DNA from: an uncultured Collinsella sp.
GTDB lineage: Bacteria > Actinomycetota > Coriobacteriia > Coriobacteriales > Coriobacteriaceae
DNA: 14,349 nucleotides
Assembly (NCBI GenBank): GCA_900549065.1
Contig: URNC01000037.1
Span: 1-14,349 of the forward strand
Direction: 5' to 3'
Below are positions 7,266-14,349 of the stretch, in pieces. Within the stretch, counting starts at the first letter, position 1; the number at the start of each line of letters is the position of its first letter. A program made the position numbers and the translations under genes. The notes beneath the pieces are model-generated. The model saw only the letters and a list, made by a program, of their open reading frames with translations. It did no database searches and was not told where the DNA came from.

Positions 7266-8075
7266 ATGATCGGAACCCGCACCTCATCGTCCTACACCCC
7301 GCATGTCGACGTCGACCCCGCCGACCGTCCGCTCATCCTCGTCGCGCCGCGTTGGGAAGAGGCAAAGCCGTTTTTAAGCGAGACGCTCTCCCCCAACGAG
7401 GAAATCGCAAGTGTCTTTGTCGATGCCATTCTTGCCGCCGGCGGCCTGCCGCTGCAGATGTCTATCACCGAGGACATTGAGGTTATCCGTCATTACGTCG
7501 ATATCGCCGACGGCATCGCTATTCCCGGCGGCCCGGACGTCAACCCCAAGCGCTGGGGCGACGAGCGCCCCTACGACCCCACCCTCTGCTGCGAGATCCG
7601 CGATAGCTTTGAGTTTAAGCTGGTCAGCGAGGTGCTCCGCGCCAAAAAGCCGCTCTTTACCACCTGCCGCGGCACGCAGTTGCTCAATGTCGCCACTGGC
7701 GGCACCCTGTGCATGGACGTGCCGAGCCTGGGCGCTCGCGAGGGCCGCACGCAGTGGCGCCATACCCACGTGCTCAACGACCCCGTGCATCCCGTCGAGG
7801 TCGTGCCGGGCTCGTTGCTGGAGCGCGCGCTTGGCGGGCACAGGCTGATCCAGACCAACTCCGCACACCACTGCTGCGTCGACCGTCTGGGTAAAAGCAC
7901 GCGCTTGGTCGCCAAAGCAACCGACGGCGTTCCCGAGTGCATCGAAGTCGAAGGCCAGCCGTTCTGCCTGGGCGTACAATGGCACCCTGAGTACACGTGG
8001 AAGACGCTCGAGACCGACTTTAACCTGTGGAAGTCGTTTGTCGAGGCTGCTGCCAAGGTAAAGCAAACCCGCTAG
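7266..8075 (+). CDS. Gamma-glutamyl hydrolase, PuuD / peptidase C26-type class I glutamine amidotransferase
   Basis: 269 residues. Fold and active site follow PuuD-like enzymes, which hydrolyse gamma-glutamyl amide bonds such as gamma-glutamyl-GABA. The oxyanion region is IPGGPDVNPKRWG (86-98), the nucleophile is C134 in TTCRGTQLLN, and H240 and E242 lie in VQWHPE, completing the Cys-His-Glu triad. The gene starts 51 bases after the ATPase gene without a terminator between them and ends at a strong one, so it is probably the last gene of the importer operon. Its ribosome site is weak (GAAAG before TTACACCT). The context suggests that the importer brings in a gamma-glutamyl compound or that this enzyme supplies glutamate from it. 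The exact substrate is inferred only. Confidence 0.9.
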   Translation: MIGTRTSSSYTPHVDVDPADRPLILVAPRWEEAKPFLSETLSPNEEIASVFVDAILAAGGLPLQMSITEDIEVIRHYVDIADGIAIPGGPDVNPKRWGDERPYDPTLCCEIRDSFEFKLVSEVLRAKKPLFTTCRGTQLLNVATGGTLCMDVPSLGAREGRTQWRHTHVLNDPVHPVEVVPGSLLERALGGHRLIQTNSAHHCCVDRLGKSTRLVAKATDGVPECIEVEGQPFCLGVQWHPEYTWKTLETDFNLWKSFVEAAAKVKQTR

Positions 8076-8096
8076 TTCGCGAACCGCATAACAGAT

Positions 8097-8139
8097 AAGG
8101 GCGCCCCGCCGGCCACATGGTCCGACGGGGCGCCCTTTT
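8097..8139 (+). terminator. Strong terminator between convergent genes
   Basis: AAGGGCGCCCCG (8097-8108) pairs perfectly with CGGGGCGCCCTT (8126-8137), followed by TTG on the plus side after the last paired T. It closes the importer/hydrolase operon and, lying 44 bases from the end of the minus-strand Hpt gene, may also stop transcription from that side, where the T-run is weaker. Confidence 0.88.
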
Positions 8140-8180
8140 GCCTATACGCGGCAGGCACACAGCCCAAGGCTCACAGCCTC

Positions 8181-8537
8181 TTATTCAGCCGCCTCGCGCA
8201 GGGCCGACATCGTTGCCGCATATTGCTGCTGCAGCGCATGCATTCCCTCTCGAGCGCCGTCGACGGCATCGGCGCCGCGCAGCGCCTCGGTCACCACGAC
8301 CGCCGGCTCGTACAGATTATCGAATCCCAGGTTCTGGCTCACGCCCTTGAGCGTGTGCGCTGCCATAAACGCACCTTCGGCGTCTCCTGCCGCCATGGCA
8401 GCCTCCAGTTTGTCCATGCTCTCGTCATCCAAAAACTTGAGGGCAAAGCGGGCAAGCATTTCCTCGCCCATCAGCCGAGCGCACGCGTCATCATAATTGG
8501 CGCCAATCTTCTCATACGCCTCACGCATGGAAATCAT
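8181..8537 (-). CDS. Hpt (histidine phosphotransfer) domain protein
   Basis: 118 residues, all one Hpt four-helix domain. The phosphorylatable histidine is H61 in AAHTLKGVSQNLGF, the classic HxLKG motif. The start at 8537 has AAGGAG 9 bases before it; a second ATG three codons in is also possible. It follows the GGDEF/receiver/HD-GYP gene by 23 bases on the same strand, so it probably passes phosphate to or from that protein's receiver domain. No histidine kinase is encoded in the window, so the upstream sensor must be elsewhere. Confidence 0.92.
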   Translation of the reverse strand: MISMREAYEKIGANYDDACARLMGEEMLARFALKFLDDESMDKLEAAMAAGDAEGAFMAAHTLKGVSQNLGFDNLYEPAVVVTEALRGADAVDGAREGMHALQQQYAATMSALREAAE

Positions 8538-8560
8538 GGATTAAAACTCCTTTGGTCAAA

Positions 8561-10441
8561 CTAAATCGTGGGAAACGCGACGACGTCGGCGGGGCGTGCC
8601 AATGTCTCGGCAATACGGCCTTGCACCTCGAGCAGGCAGTCGAGCAACAGCGGGTTAAAGGTGCCGCACTTACCGTCCAGGATCATCTGGATCGCCTCCT
8701 TGTGCGGGATAGCGTCCTTGTACACGCGCACGCTCGTCAGCGCATCATACACGTCGGCCACCGAGACCACCTGTGCGGCAATGGGAATCTCGTCGCCCTT
8801 AAGGCCATCGGGATAACCCCTGCCGTCCCAGCGCTCGTGATGCCAACGCGCAATCTGGTACGCATATTCCATAAGCGCATTGCCGACGTGATGGCGGCCC
8901 AGCTCAAGCAACATGTCGGCGCCAATCGTAGTATGCGTCTTCATAATCTCGAACTCCTCGAGCGTAAGGCGCCCGGGTTTGTTGAGAATCGCATCGTCGA
9001 TCGACATCTTGCCGATATCGTGCAGCGCCGAAGCCAGGGCAATCGTGGAGCGTTCCTCATTGTCAAGGAAGACGGTGCCGCTACGCTGGACCAGACAGCC
9101 AAGCAGCAGCTCGGTCAGCTTTTCGATGTTCGTAACGTGCCTGCCGCTCTCGCCATTGCGAAGCTCCATGACGCCGGCCATGATGTCAATGAGCATGCGA
9201 CTGTTCTTGACGCGCTCGTTGTACTGCTGGGACAGCAGGCTCGTCAGGCGGCGCTGTTTGGCGTATAGGCGGATGGTGTTGCTTACACGGCGGCGCACGA
9301 CACGAGAGTCAAACGGGCGGTTGATATAGTCCGAGGCGCCCAGCTCGTACGCGCGCAGAACCATATCATCGGAATCTTCGCTCGATATCATGATGAAAGG
9401 CAGATTGTCGATACCCGATCGGCGCGACAGATCGGCCAGCACCTCAAAGCCGCTTATGCCCGGCATGACAATATCCAGCAGCACGAGCGACAACTCATCG
9501 CCATAGCGGTCGACCATGTCGAGCGCCGTACGACCGTTGTCGGCCTCGAGGATGCAATACTCGTCCTTGAGCATCTCGTTGAGAATGGCTCGGTTCATCT
9601 CGGAGTCATCGACAATAAGCACCAAAGGCTTTTCGCTTTGGAAGGCTTCGATGGAATCGGCATCGGTCACGACCGTACCGGCTTTTGCCTTAGCGCGGCT
9701 CAATAACTGGACAGCGCGGCCAACGCCCTCATCGACCGTCTCGCCATGAATGCGAACGCCACCAACACATGCCGTCAAGCTCACGTACTCATGGCCCGGA
9801 ACAATCGTGGCATGAACGGCATCGGACACCTGATGCAGGCGACGGGTGAAGTCATCGGAGGGAATATTGGGCATGACAACCACAAACTTGTCGCAGCCAT
9901 AGCGTACGAGCTCGTCAGTCGAACGAATTCCGCTGCGTATGGCCGTCGCCACAGCACCGAGCGCAAGGTCGCCGGCATGACGGCCACACGTATCGTTGAA
10001 GACCCTAAAATCATCAAGGTCGATCACCGCAACGCCGGCATTCATGCGGGCACTACGGAGCTTTTCCTCGTAATATCGGCGATTGCGCACACTCGTCAGC
10101 ACGTCGGTGTAGACGAGGTCCTCTTCTGCAGCCTCTTGCTCATCGATCGGACGCACCATTAGCAGGACGTGAGGCTCGCCCTCGACCTTTAGAGGACGCA
10201 GACGGGCGCGGTACTCAACGCCATCGTTGAGCAGCTGCTCCGTCACCTCATCGGAATCTGTCAAGACCTCAAGACTTGACTGACGCAGACAAGGGCACCG
10301 ATTGCCAGCGAGCAGGCAGTTAGGCTCGCTCTTAATCTGATCGGCCGACAGCAAACGCACCACGGGGTAGGTCTTCGCGACGCGGGCGACCTCGGCGGCA
10401 GCCTCCTCGTCGGTTAGATTGACCTCGTGATTATTGAGCAT
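8561..10441 (-). CDS. Multidomain signalling protein: PAS-like, degenerate GGDEF, receiver, HD-GYP phosphodiesterase
   Basis: 626 residues, no membrane segment. Residues 1-105 look like a short PAS-like sensor part with three cysteines (C42, C49, C51). Residues 108-260 are a GGDEF domain (YTDVLTSVRNRRYY, then DLDDFRVFND) whose signature reads GCDKF at 182-186 instead of GGDEF, so cyclase activity is unlikely. Residues 272-390 are a response-regulator receiver with acidic pair D278-D279, phospho-acceptor D323 in LLDIVMP, and NRPF (374-377) where KPF is usual. Residues 415-615 are HD-GYP: HDIGK at 474-478, HHE at 534-536 and GRGYP at 540-544 are intact, so it should break down cyclic-di-GMP. 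The Hpt gene follows by 23 bases and could phosphorylate D323. Order GGDEF before receiver before HD-GYP is less usual. Start ATG has AAAGGG close upstream. Confidence 0.93.
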   Translation of the reverse strand: MLNNHEVNLTDEEAAAEVARVAKTYPVVRLLSADQIKSEPNCLLAGNRCPCLRQSSLEVLTDSDEVTEQLLNDGVEYRARLRPLKVEGEPHVLLMVRPIDEQEAAEEDLVYTDVLTSVRNRRYYEEKLRSARMNAGVAVIDLDDFRVFNDTCGRHAGDLALGAVATAIRSGIRSTDELVRYGCDKFVVVMPNIPSDDFTRRLHQVSDAVHATIVPGHEYVSLTACVGGVRIHGETVDEGVGRAVQLLSRAKAKAGTVVTDADSIEAFQSEKPLVLIVDDSEMNRAILNEMLKDEYCILEADNGRTALDMVDRYGDELSLVLLDIVMPGISGFEVLADLSRRSGIDNLPFIMISSEDSDDMVLRAYELGASDYINRPFDSRVVRRRVSNTIRLYAKQRRLTSLLSQQYNERVKNSRMLIDIMAGVMELRNGESGRHVTNIEKLTELLLGCLVQRSGTVFLDNEERSTIALASALHDIGKMSIDDAILNKPGRLTLEEFEIMKTHTTIGADMLLELGRHHVGNALMEYAYQIARWHHERWDGRGYPDGLKGDEIPIAAQVVSVADVYDALTSVRVYKDAIPHKEAIQMILDGKCGTFNPLLLDCLLEVQGRIAETLARPADVVAFPTI

Positions 10442-10458
10442 ATGGGGCCCTTTCTATC

Positions 10459-10464
10459 GTTATA
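10459..10464 (-). promoter_or_regulatory. Probable -10 element upstream of the HD-GYP gene
   Basis: On the minus strand TATAAC lies 18-23 bases before the ATG. The best -35-like string, TTGATA, is only 15 bases upstream of it, so the promoter is a guess. The 211-base gap to the next gene otherwise shows only a short GC-rich hairpin near 10573-10590 and no riboswitch that I recognise. Confidence 0.35.
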
Positions 10465-10652
10465 CACGGCAACGGTGCATATCAATTGGTACAAGGGTAA
10501 CATCTAACAGCTGAAGGCAAACGCGCGATTATCGTTACATTTTTATGACCTGGCAAGCGGCGGTAATGGAGCCGCGGGCGCGCGGTTATGGGCGCATTCG
10601 TTAACAATGACGAAACGCTAACAGCCCCTCTCCCCGCAGGTCATCGAGCGTG

Positions 10653-11450
10653 CTAACGCTCCAAGACATCGCGAACGGCATTTGCCGCCGTAACGGGGCG
10701 ATCGCGCAGACCGTTATGCGCGCCCGGGATCGTCACAAGGGGGCAATCGAGATATTCGGCAGCCGCTCGCGTGCCAGCCTCGCGGGGCGTATCGATCGAG
10801 AGCTCGCCGAGAAGCACAGCCGACACCGCCTTTGACGCGCGGGCGCGCTCCCAGTCGGGAGCATATGTCATATTTGTTCCGTATTCATTGGCCATAAAGC
10901 AACGACCATTGCGCAGGGCATGTTTGGCTTCCGCTTCGGTCGTCCCAGGAGCCTCGGGGTCCAAGTCGCCGAAAGCTCCCAAGAAAAGCCGGAGCGCCCT
11001 TGAAACCTTTCCAGCCGCAATCATATCGAGCAAAATCGGAGCTGCGCCCATGCCGACGCCTTCGGCCGACACAGCCGGCTCATGCAGAATCGCACGGGCA
11101 ACGAGATGGGGTTCGCTGCGAAGAAGCTCCAACGCCACCAACGTACCGGCGCTGTGCGTAAGCACATTTGTCGGAGCGCCAACGTGTTCGATCACGGCCT
11201 GCAGGTCGGCGGCCTGAGTGGAAAGATCATAGCTGCCGTCTGCCGCTTCGCTGCTGCCACCACAGCCGCGACGGTCGTAGGCAATTACGCGGTAGTTACG
11301 GCTGAGCTCACAAGCGATGCCGTCGAAAAATGTGCCGTCGACACAAGCGCCGTGCACGCACACCAAGGCAGGAGTATCAGGCGACACATCCGGGCCGGCA
11401 TATTCGCGACAGGCAATCGTGGTGCCCGCATTCTCGACCGTAAAATCCAT
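10653..11450 (-). CDS. Alpha/beta hydrolase
   Basis: 265 residues, single alpha/beta hydrolase domain. Oxyanion-side motif VHGACVDGTFF (32-42), YDRRGCGGS (58-66), nucleophile S100 in the elbow THSAGT (98-103) and a final histidine H245 in PGAHNG. The central part, 120-195, is the variable cap. The nucleophile elbow is T-H-S-A-G, so its first small residue is a threonine, a mild departure from GxSxG. No substrate can be read from the sequence. The ribosome site is a poor GGGGG. It is divergent from the radical SAM gene, with 225 bases between them, and stands alone as a transcription unit. Confidence 0.88.
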   Translation of the reverse strand: MDFTVENAGTTIACREYAGPDVSPDTPALVCVHGACVDGTFFDGIACELSRNYRVIAYDRRGCGGSSEAADGSYDLSTQAADLQAVIEHVGAPTNVLTHSAGTLVALELLRSEPHLVARAILHEPAVSAEGVGMGAAPILLDMIAAGKVSRALRLFLGAFGDLDPEAPGTTEAEAKHALRNGRCFMANEYGTNMTYAPDWERARASKAVSAVLLGELSIDTPREAGTRAAAEYLDCPLVTIPGAHNGLRDRPVTAANAVRDVLER

Positions 11451-11525
11451 GTTGTGCCCCCATCATCAATGCTCATCCAGTTGCACGTCAGTGCGATTGG
11501 ATGGACCCGCATTGCCTTGCGCCTT

Positions 11526-11539
11526 GTTAACAGATTAAC
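11526..11539. promoter_or_regulatory. Short inverted repeat in divergent intergenic region
   Basis: GTTAA-CAGA-TTAAC, a perfect 5+5 inverted repeat, lies between the alpha/beta hydrolase and the radical SAM gene, where promoters for both must lie. It could be an operator or overlap -10 elements; evidence is position and symmetry only. Confidence 0.2.
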
Positions 11540-11602
11540 TGTACCCGACCCGAGGCTTTTCATGGCACGGCATAATGAGCGACGTGAAAAAACGAAACTT
11601 GT

Positions 11603-11627
11603 AAAGCAAGGGCCCGCACCTTGCTTT
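11603..11627 (+). other. Hairpin in the leader of the radical SAM gene
   Basis: AAAGCAAGG (11603-11611) pairs perfectly with CCTTGCTTT (11619-11627) around a 7-base loop, 48 bases before the start codon at 11676. Only TTT follows, so it is not a good terminator. It may be a leader element if transcription starts upstream, or chance. Confidence 0.3.
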
Positions 11628-11675
11628 GGAGCCGATGCTATGCTTAGGCACAATTGTCTTGAGGAGCATATGCCT

Positions 11676-12452
11676 ATGTCTACGTTTTTGAATGCCAGCC
11701 CCATCTTTGGGCCCGTCCGCAGCCGTCGTCTGGGCCTTTCGCTCGGCGTCAATATGATGCCGGCCAGCGGCAAGATCTGCACGTTCGACTGCATCTACTG
11801 CGAAAACGGCCTCAACGCCGAGCGCCCCTGCCATGAGCCGTACAACACAGCTGCCGTGGTACTCGACGCGCTCGAGGCAAAGCTGCGCGAGATGGCAGCC
11901 GAGGGCGAGCTCCCCGATGTAATCACCTTCGCAGGCAACGGCGAGCCCACTGCCGCACCGGAGTTTCCGCAGGCCATCGCCGGCGCCGTCGCGCTTCGCG
12001 ACGAGCTTGCCCCAAACTCCAAGATCGCCGTGCTCTCCAACGGCACGCGCGCCGACCGCCCCGAGGTGCACGACGCGCTCATGATGGTCGACGACAACAT
12101 CCTCAAGCTCGACACGGTCGACCCGGCGTTTATCCAGCTGCTCGACCAGCCCGTTGGCCCCTACGATGTAGAGCACCAGGTCGAAACGTTCGCGAGCTTT
12201 TACGGTCACGTTATTATCCAGACGATCTTTTTGACCGGCGAGTATCAGGGCAAGCTCATCGACAACACCGGCGAGGAGTACGTTGCCCCCTGGCTCGCAG
12301 CGCTCGAGCGCATTCGTCCGCAGGAGGCGACCATCTACACGGTGGCGCGCGAGACGCCGGTCGCCGGCCTTGCCAAAGCGGCGCCCGAAGTGCTCGACAC
12401 GATCGCCACACGCGTGCGCGCCCTCGGCATCCCTTGCCAGGTGAGCTACTAG
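11676..12452 (+). CDS. Radical SAM protein (COG0731-like)
   Basis: 258 residues from the ATG at 11676, chosen because GAGGAG lies 9 bases before it; an ATG two codons earlier is only 3 bases from that site. The frame is open for about 600 bases upstream, but that part is antisense to the alpha/beta hydrolase. The iron-sulfur motif is C35-x3-C39-x2-C42 (CTFDCIYC), followed by the SAM-binding region FAGNGEPTAAPEFP and VLSNGT. The N-terminus SPIFGPVRSRRLGLSLGVN is typical of the bacterial proteins related to wyosine synthetase (COG0731). Archaeal and eukaryotic relatives modify tRNA-Phe, but bacteria lack wyosine, so the substrate here is unknown. It appears to be transcribed alone and ends 43 bases before a perfect inverted repeat. 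Confidence 0.88.
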   Translation: MSTFLNASPIFGPVRSRRLGLSLGVNMMPASGKICTFDCIYCENGLNAERPCHEPYNTAAVVLDALEAKLREMAAEGELPDVITFAGNGEPTAAPEFPQAIAGAVALRDELAPNSKIAVLSNGTRADRPEVHDALMMVDDNILKLDTVDPAFIQLLDQPVGPYDVEHQVETFASFYGHVIIQTIFLTGEYQGKLIDNTGEEYVAPWLAALERIRPQEATIYTVARETPVAGLAKAAPEVLDTIATRVRALGIPCQVSY

Positions 12453-12494
12453 CAAAACCACGCAGCAGCTAGTGTCCGCCACCCCGCTCCATCA

Positions 12495-12559
12495 GTTGCG
12501 GTGATATAGTTCCTGTTTATGCTGTTAAACCGCTTAAATCGGAACTATATCACCGCAAC
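12495..12559. repeat. Perfect 19-base inverted repeat with 27-base loop
   Basis: GTTGCGGTGATATAGTTCC (12495-12513) has its exact reverse complement at 12541-12559, followed by CTTTTATGG-like sequence on the plus side (T-run 12560-12563). It lies between the radical SAM gene and map. A terminator for the radical SAM gene is possible, but a 27-base loop is long for one, and the arms and loop resemble in size the hairpins of the 3388-3607 array although the sequence differs. Confidence 0.9.
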
Positions 12560-12581
12560 TTTTATGGACGCATGGGTGGGC

Positions 12582-12587
12582 TATACT
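12582..12587 (+). promoter_or_regulatory. Probable -10 element of map
   Basis: TATACT, one base from consensus, lies 25-30 bases before the map start. No good -35 is seen at 16-18 bases upstream; that position overlaps the end of the inverted repeat and its T-run, so the repeat could influence this promoter. Confidence 0.4.
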
Positions 12588-12612
12588 AGCTGCGGATGAA
12601 AGGAAGTTAGCC

Positions 12613-13500
12613 ATGTATGACAAAGGACCCGTACCCGGACGCAACGACGCTTGCTGGTGCGGCAGCGGCAAGAAATACAAGAAATGCCATAGCGCCTTCG
12701 ATGAGCGCCTCGAGCGCTTGTGGGAAGAGGGCTGGGAGGTTCTGCCCCGCACGCTCTACAAGACGCCCGCCGATATCGAGGGCATCAAACGCTCGGCCGC
12801 CATCAACGTGGGCGTGCTCGATTACGTAGGCGAGCACATCGCCGCGGGCATGACCACCAACCAGATCGACCAGATGATCTACGATTACACCGTCGAGCAC
12901 GGCGGCACGCCGGCCGACCTCAACTACGAGGGCTACCCCAAGAGCGTGTGTACCTCGATCAACGACGTCGTCTGCCACGGTATCCCCTGCGATGCGGACG
13001 TGCTGCACGAGGGCGACATCATCAACGTGGACTGTTCCACGATCCTGGACGGTTACTTTAGTGATTCGAGCCGCATGTTCTGCATCGGCGAGGTCTCTGC
13101 CGAGCGCCAGCGCCTGGTCGACGTCACCCGCGCCAGCGTGGAGGCGGGCTTGGCAGCCGTCAAGCCATGGCTGCCGCTGTCCGTTATGGCCGAGGCCGTG
13201 CAAAAGACGGTCGAGGACGCCGGCTTTAGCGTGGTGCGCGAGTACGGCGGACACGGCATCGGTAAGGAGTTCCACGAGGACCCGTTTGTGGGCTTTACCA
13301 CCGAGGCGCCCGATGTGGACACCATCATGGCTCCGGGCATGGTCTTTACCATCGAGCCCATGGTCAACGCCGGAGCGCCCGACATTAAGATTAGCAAGGG
13401 CGACGGCTGGTGCGTACGCACCAAGGACGGCAGTGATTCGGCCCAGTGCGAGGTACAGCTCGTGGTGACCGAGGATGGTTACGAACTGCTGAGCTGGTAG
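12613..13500 (+). CDS. map: Methionine aminopeptidase type I with N-terminal SEC-C zinc motif
   Basis: 295 residues. It removes the initiator methionine from new proteins. Residues 10-26 are a SEC-C motif (C14, C16, C25, H26 in the CxCx8CH pattern), a zinc-binding tail thought to help contact with the ribosome or partner proteins. The catalytic domain from about 45 has all five metal ligands: D140, D151 (FSDSSR), H214 (GGHGIG), E248 (TIEPM) and E280 (QCEVQLV), with H122 matching the substrate-side histidine of E. coli Map. The start has AAAGGAAG upstream. Length fits Map with the extension. It has its own terminator, so it is probably a single-gene unit and not part of the usual ribosomal-protein/adk cluster. 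Confidence 0.97.
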   Translation: MYDKGPVPGRNDACWCGSGKKYKKCHSAFDERLERLWEEGWEVLPRTLYKTPADIEGIKRSAAINVGVLDYVGEHIAAGMTTNQIDQMIYDYTVEHGGTPADLNYEGYPKSVCTSINDVVCHGIPCDADVLHEGDIINVDCSTILDGYFSDSSRMFCIGEVSAERQRLVDVTRASVEAGLAAVKPWLPLSVMAEAVQKTVEDAGFSVVREYGGHGIGKEFHEDPFVGFTTEAPDVDTIMAPGMVFTIEPMVNAGAPDIKISKGDGWCVRTKDGSDSAQCEVQLVVTEDGYELLSW

Positions 13501-13509
13501 CCGTGGATG

Positions 13510-13556
13510 CGCCGGATGCTGACGGGCACGCTCGTCTTGCATCCGGCGTTTTATTT
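13510..13556 (+). terminator. Intrinsic terminator of map
   Basis: CGCCGGATGC (13510-13519) pairs perfectly with GCATCCGGCG (13539-13548), with an inner pairing of GACGGGC to GCTCGTC (one G-U), followed by TTTTATTT. It starts 10 bases after the map stop codon. Confidence 0.9.
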
Positions 13557-13575
13557 GAACGTTTTGCCTGATATT

Positions 13576-13610
13576 ACCTGCCAAAATAAACCTGTCCCTT
13601 TTTGGCAGGT
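13576..13610. repeat. Dispersed element, second copy (CTGTCCCTTTTTGG core)
   Basis: ACCTGCCAAAA (13576-13586) and TTTTGGCAGGT (13600-13610) form a perfect 11-base stem around a 13-base loop. The 20 bases at 13591-13610 match the copy at 3655-3674 with one difference. It lies between the map terminator and the ribosome site of the next gene. Confidence 0.75.
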
Positions 13611-13629
13611 CGAGCGGAGAGGACTGCTT

Positions 13630-14349
13630 GTGAACATCCTGGTTTTGTTGCCCGTCAACGACCGTCACCGCGCGATTCTTGAGTCGAGCGCTCCGGGCGA
13701 GGACTTTATCTACACGAGCGCCGAAGCCGCCACGCGCGAGCAGGTCGCCAACGCCGACGTGATCTTGGGCAACATAGACCCTGCCCTGCTTACCGCATGC
13801 GAGCACCTCCAGCTGCTGCAACTGCAGACCGCGGGCTATGACGACTACCTTGCCGCCGGCACCGTGCCGGCCGACGCCAAACTGTCTTGCTCGGTGGGCG
13901 CCTATGGCCAGGCCGTGAGCGAGCACATGTTTGCCATGGTCCTTTCCATGATGAAGCGCCTGCCCGACTATCACGACTTGCAGCGCGAGCATCGCTGGGA
14001 GGATTTAGGGCCGGTCACCTCGCTCAAAAACGCCAACGTGCTGGTGCTGGGCGCGGGCGATATCGGTGGCCACTTTGCCACGCTCTGCCGCGGCATGGGC
14101 GCGCACGTCCGCGGCATCAAGCGCCATCCGCTCGTCTACCCCATTGTGTTTGAGGACATGGACGGCATGGACGCCCTGTCCGAGCGCCTGGCCGAGGCTG
14201 ACATCGTCGCATCCTTTATGCCCAGCACGCCCGAGACCCGCGGCCTGGCGAACGCCGAGTTCTTCGCCGCGATGAAACCGGGCGCCTTCTTTGCCAACGG
14301 CGGCCGCGGTGACCTCGTGGTTGCCGACGACTTGGTTGCCGCTCTGGAG
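13630..14349 (+). CDS. D-2-hydroxyacid dehydrogenase, 3' end outside window
   Basis: 240 codons are open from a GTG at 13630 to the edge, with GGAGAGG 7 bases before the start. Residues 1-95 form the split catalytic domain (LQTAGYDDY at 74-82 is the usual contact region, and VGAYGQAVSEHMFAMVLSMMKR follows near 93-114). The NAD-binding domain begins near 136 with VLVLGAGDIGGHFA, dinucleotide motif G141-x-G143-x-x-G146. The conserved arginine is R226 in NGGRGDLVV, and DDLVAAL follows. The remaining catalytic Glu and His lie beyond the window. It oxidises or reduces a D-2-hydroxyacid with NAD(P); the substrate is unknown. The dispersed element sits directly upstream of its ribosome site and could affect its expression. 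Confidence 0.92.
   Translation, partial: MNILVLLPVNDRHRAILESSAPGEDFIYTSAEAATREQVANADVILGNIDPALLTACEHLQLLQLQTAGYDDYLAAGTVPADAKLSCSVGAYGQAVSEHMFAMVLSMMKRLPDYHDLQREHRWEDLGPVTSLKNANVLVLGAGDIGGHFATLCRGMGAHVRGIKRHPLVYPIVFEDMDGMDALSERLAEADIVASFMPSTPETRGLANAEFFAAMKPGAFFANGGRGDLVVADDLVAALE

Noticed and set aside
10573..10590. GC-rich hairpin as terminator of the alpha/beta hydrolase
   Set aside because: A 7-base-pair stem is present, but no T-run follows on the minus strand.
10442..10652. Cyclic-di-GMP riboswitch before the HD-GYP gene
   Set aside because: I looked for the conserved GEMM core on the minus strand and did not see it.
11082..11675. Upstream extension of the radical SAM frame
   Set aside because: It is antisense to the alpha/beta hydrolase; the real start has GAGGAG just before 11676.
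11535..12482. Antisense open frame opposite the radical SAM gene
   Set aside because: Shadow of the radical SAM coding frame; no motif or ribosome site.
12607..13992. Long antisense open frame (461 codons) across map and the next gene
   Set aside because: It runs through the map terminator, the dispersed element and two well-recognised plus-strand genes.

Overview
The window (14,349 bases, GC-rich, dense in genes) looks like the chromosome of a gut Coriobacteriia actinobacterium, most like Collinsella. This rests on base composition, codon use and general protein character, not on any search, so the genus is an inference. There is no rRNA, tRNA, transposase, integrase or cas gene in it.

Layout from left to right. 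(1) Minus strand, 1-1323: an HD-domain protein followed 3 bases later by a CmpB-type membrane protein that runs off the left edge. (2) Plus strand, 1552-3333: a thiamine-diphosphate enzyme of the DXS family that has lost several residues DXS uses to bind glyceraldehyde phosphate, ending at a strong bidirectional-looking terminator. (3) 3375-3716 has no gene. It holds an array of six copies of a 17-base repeat in strictly alternating orientation at a 40-41 base period, then one copy of a separate dispersed element. (4) Plus strand, 3790-8075: a polar amino acid (probably glutamate type) ABC importer in the order binding lipoprotein, permease, permease, ATPase, followed by a gamma-glutamyl hydrolase of the PuuD type. 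A promoter lies before it, an attenuator-like terminator after the binding protein gene and a strong terminator after the hydrolase. (5) Minus strand, 10441-8181: a multidomain degenerate GGDEF / receiver / HD-GYP protein followed by an Hpt phosphotransfer protein. (6) Minus strand, 11450-10653: an alpha/beta hydrolase, divergent from (7) a plus-strand radical SAM protein at 11676-12452. (8) A perfect 19-base inverted repeat, then methionine aminopeptidase with an N-terminal SEC-C zinc motif (12613-13500) and its terminator. (9) A second copy of the dispersed element, then a D-2-hydroxyacid dehydrogenase cut off by the right edge.

How it works together. The importer and the hydrolase probably form one unit that takes up a glutamate-like or gamma-glutamyl compound and releases glutamate inside the cell. 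The HD-GYP and Hpt proteins look like the output end of a phosphorelay whose sensor kinase is elsewhere; the HD-GYP motifs are intact while the GGDEF motif is not, so the expected activity is cyclic-di-GMP breakdown.

The least explained part is the intergenic repeat structure. The 3388-3607 array has constant-length unrelated spacers as a CRISPR does, but alternating repeats that fold into three hairpins. A single inverted pair of different sequence but the same architecture (19-base arms, 27-base loop) sits at 12495-12559.
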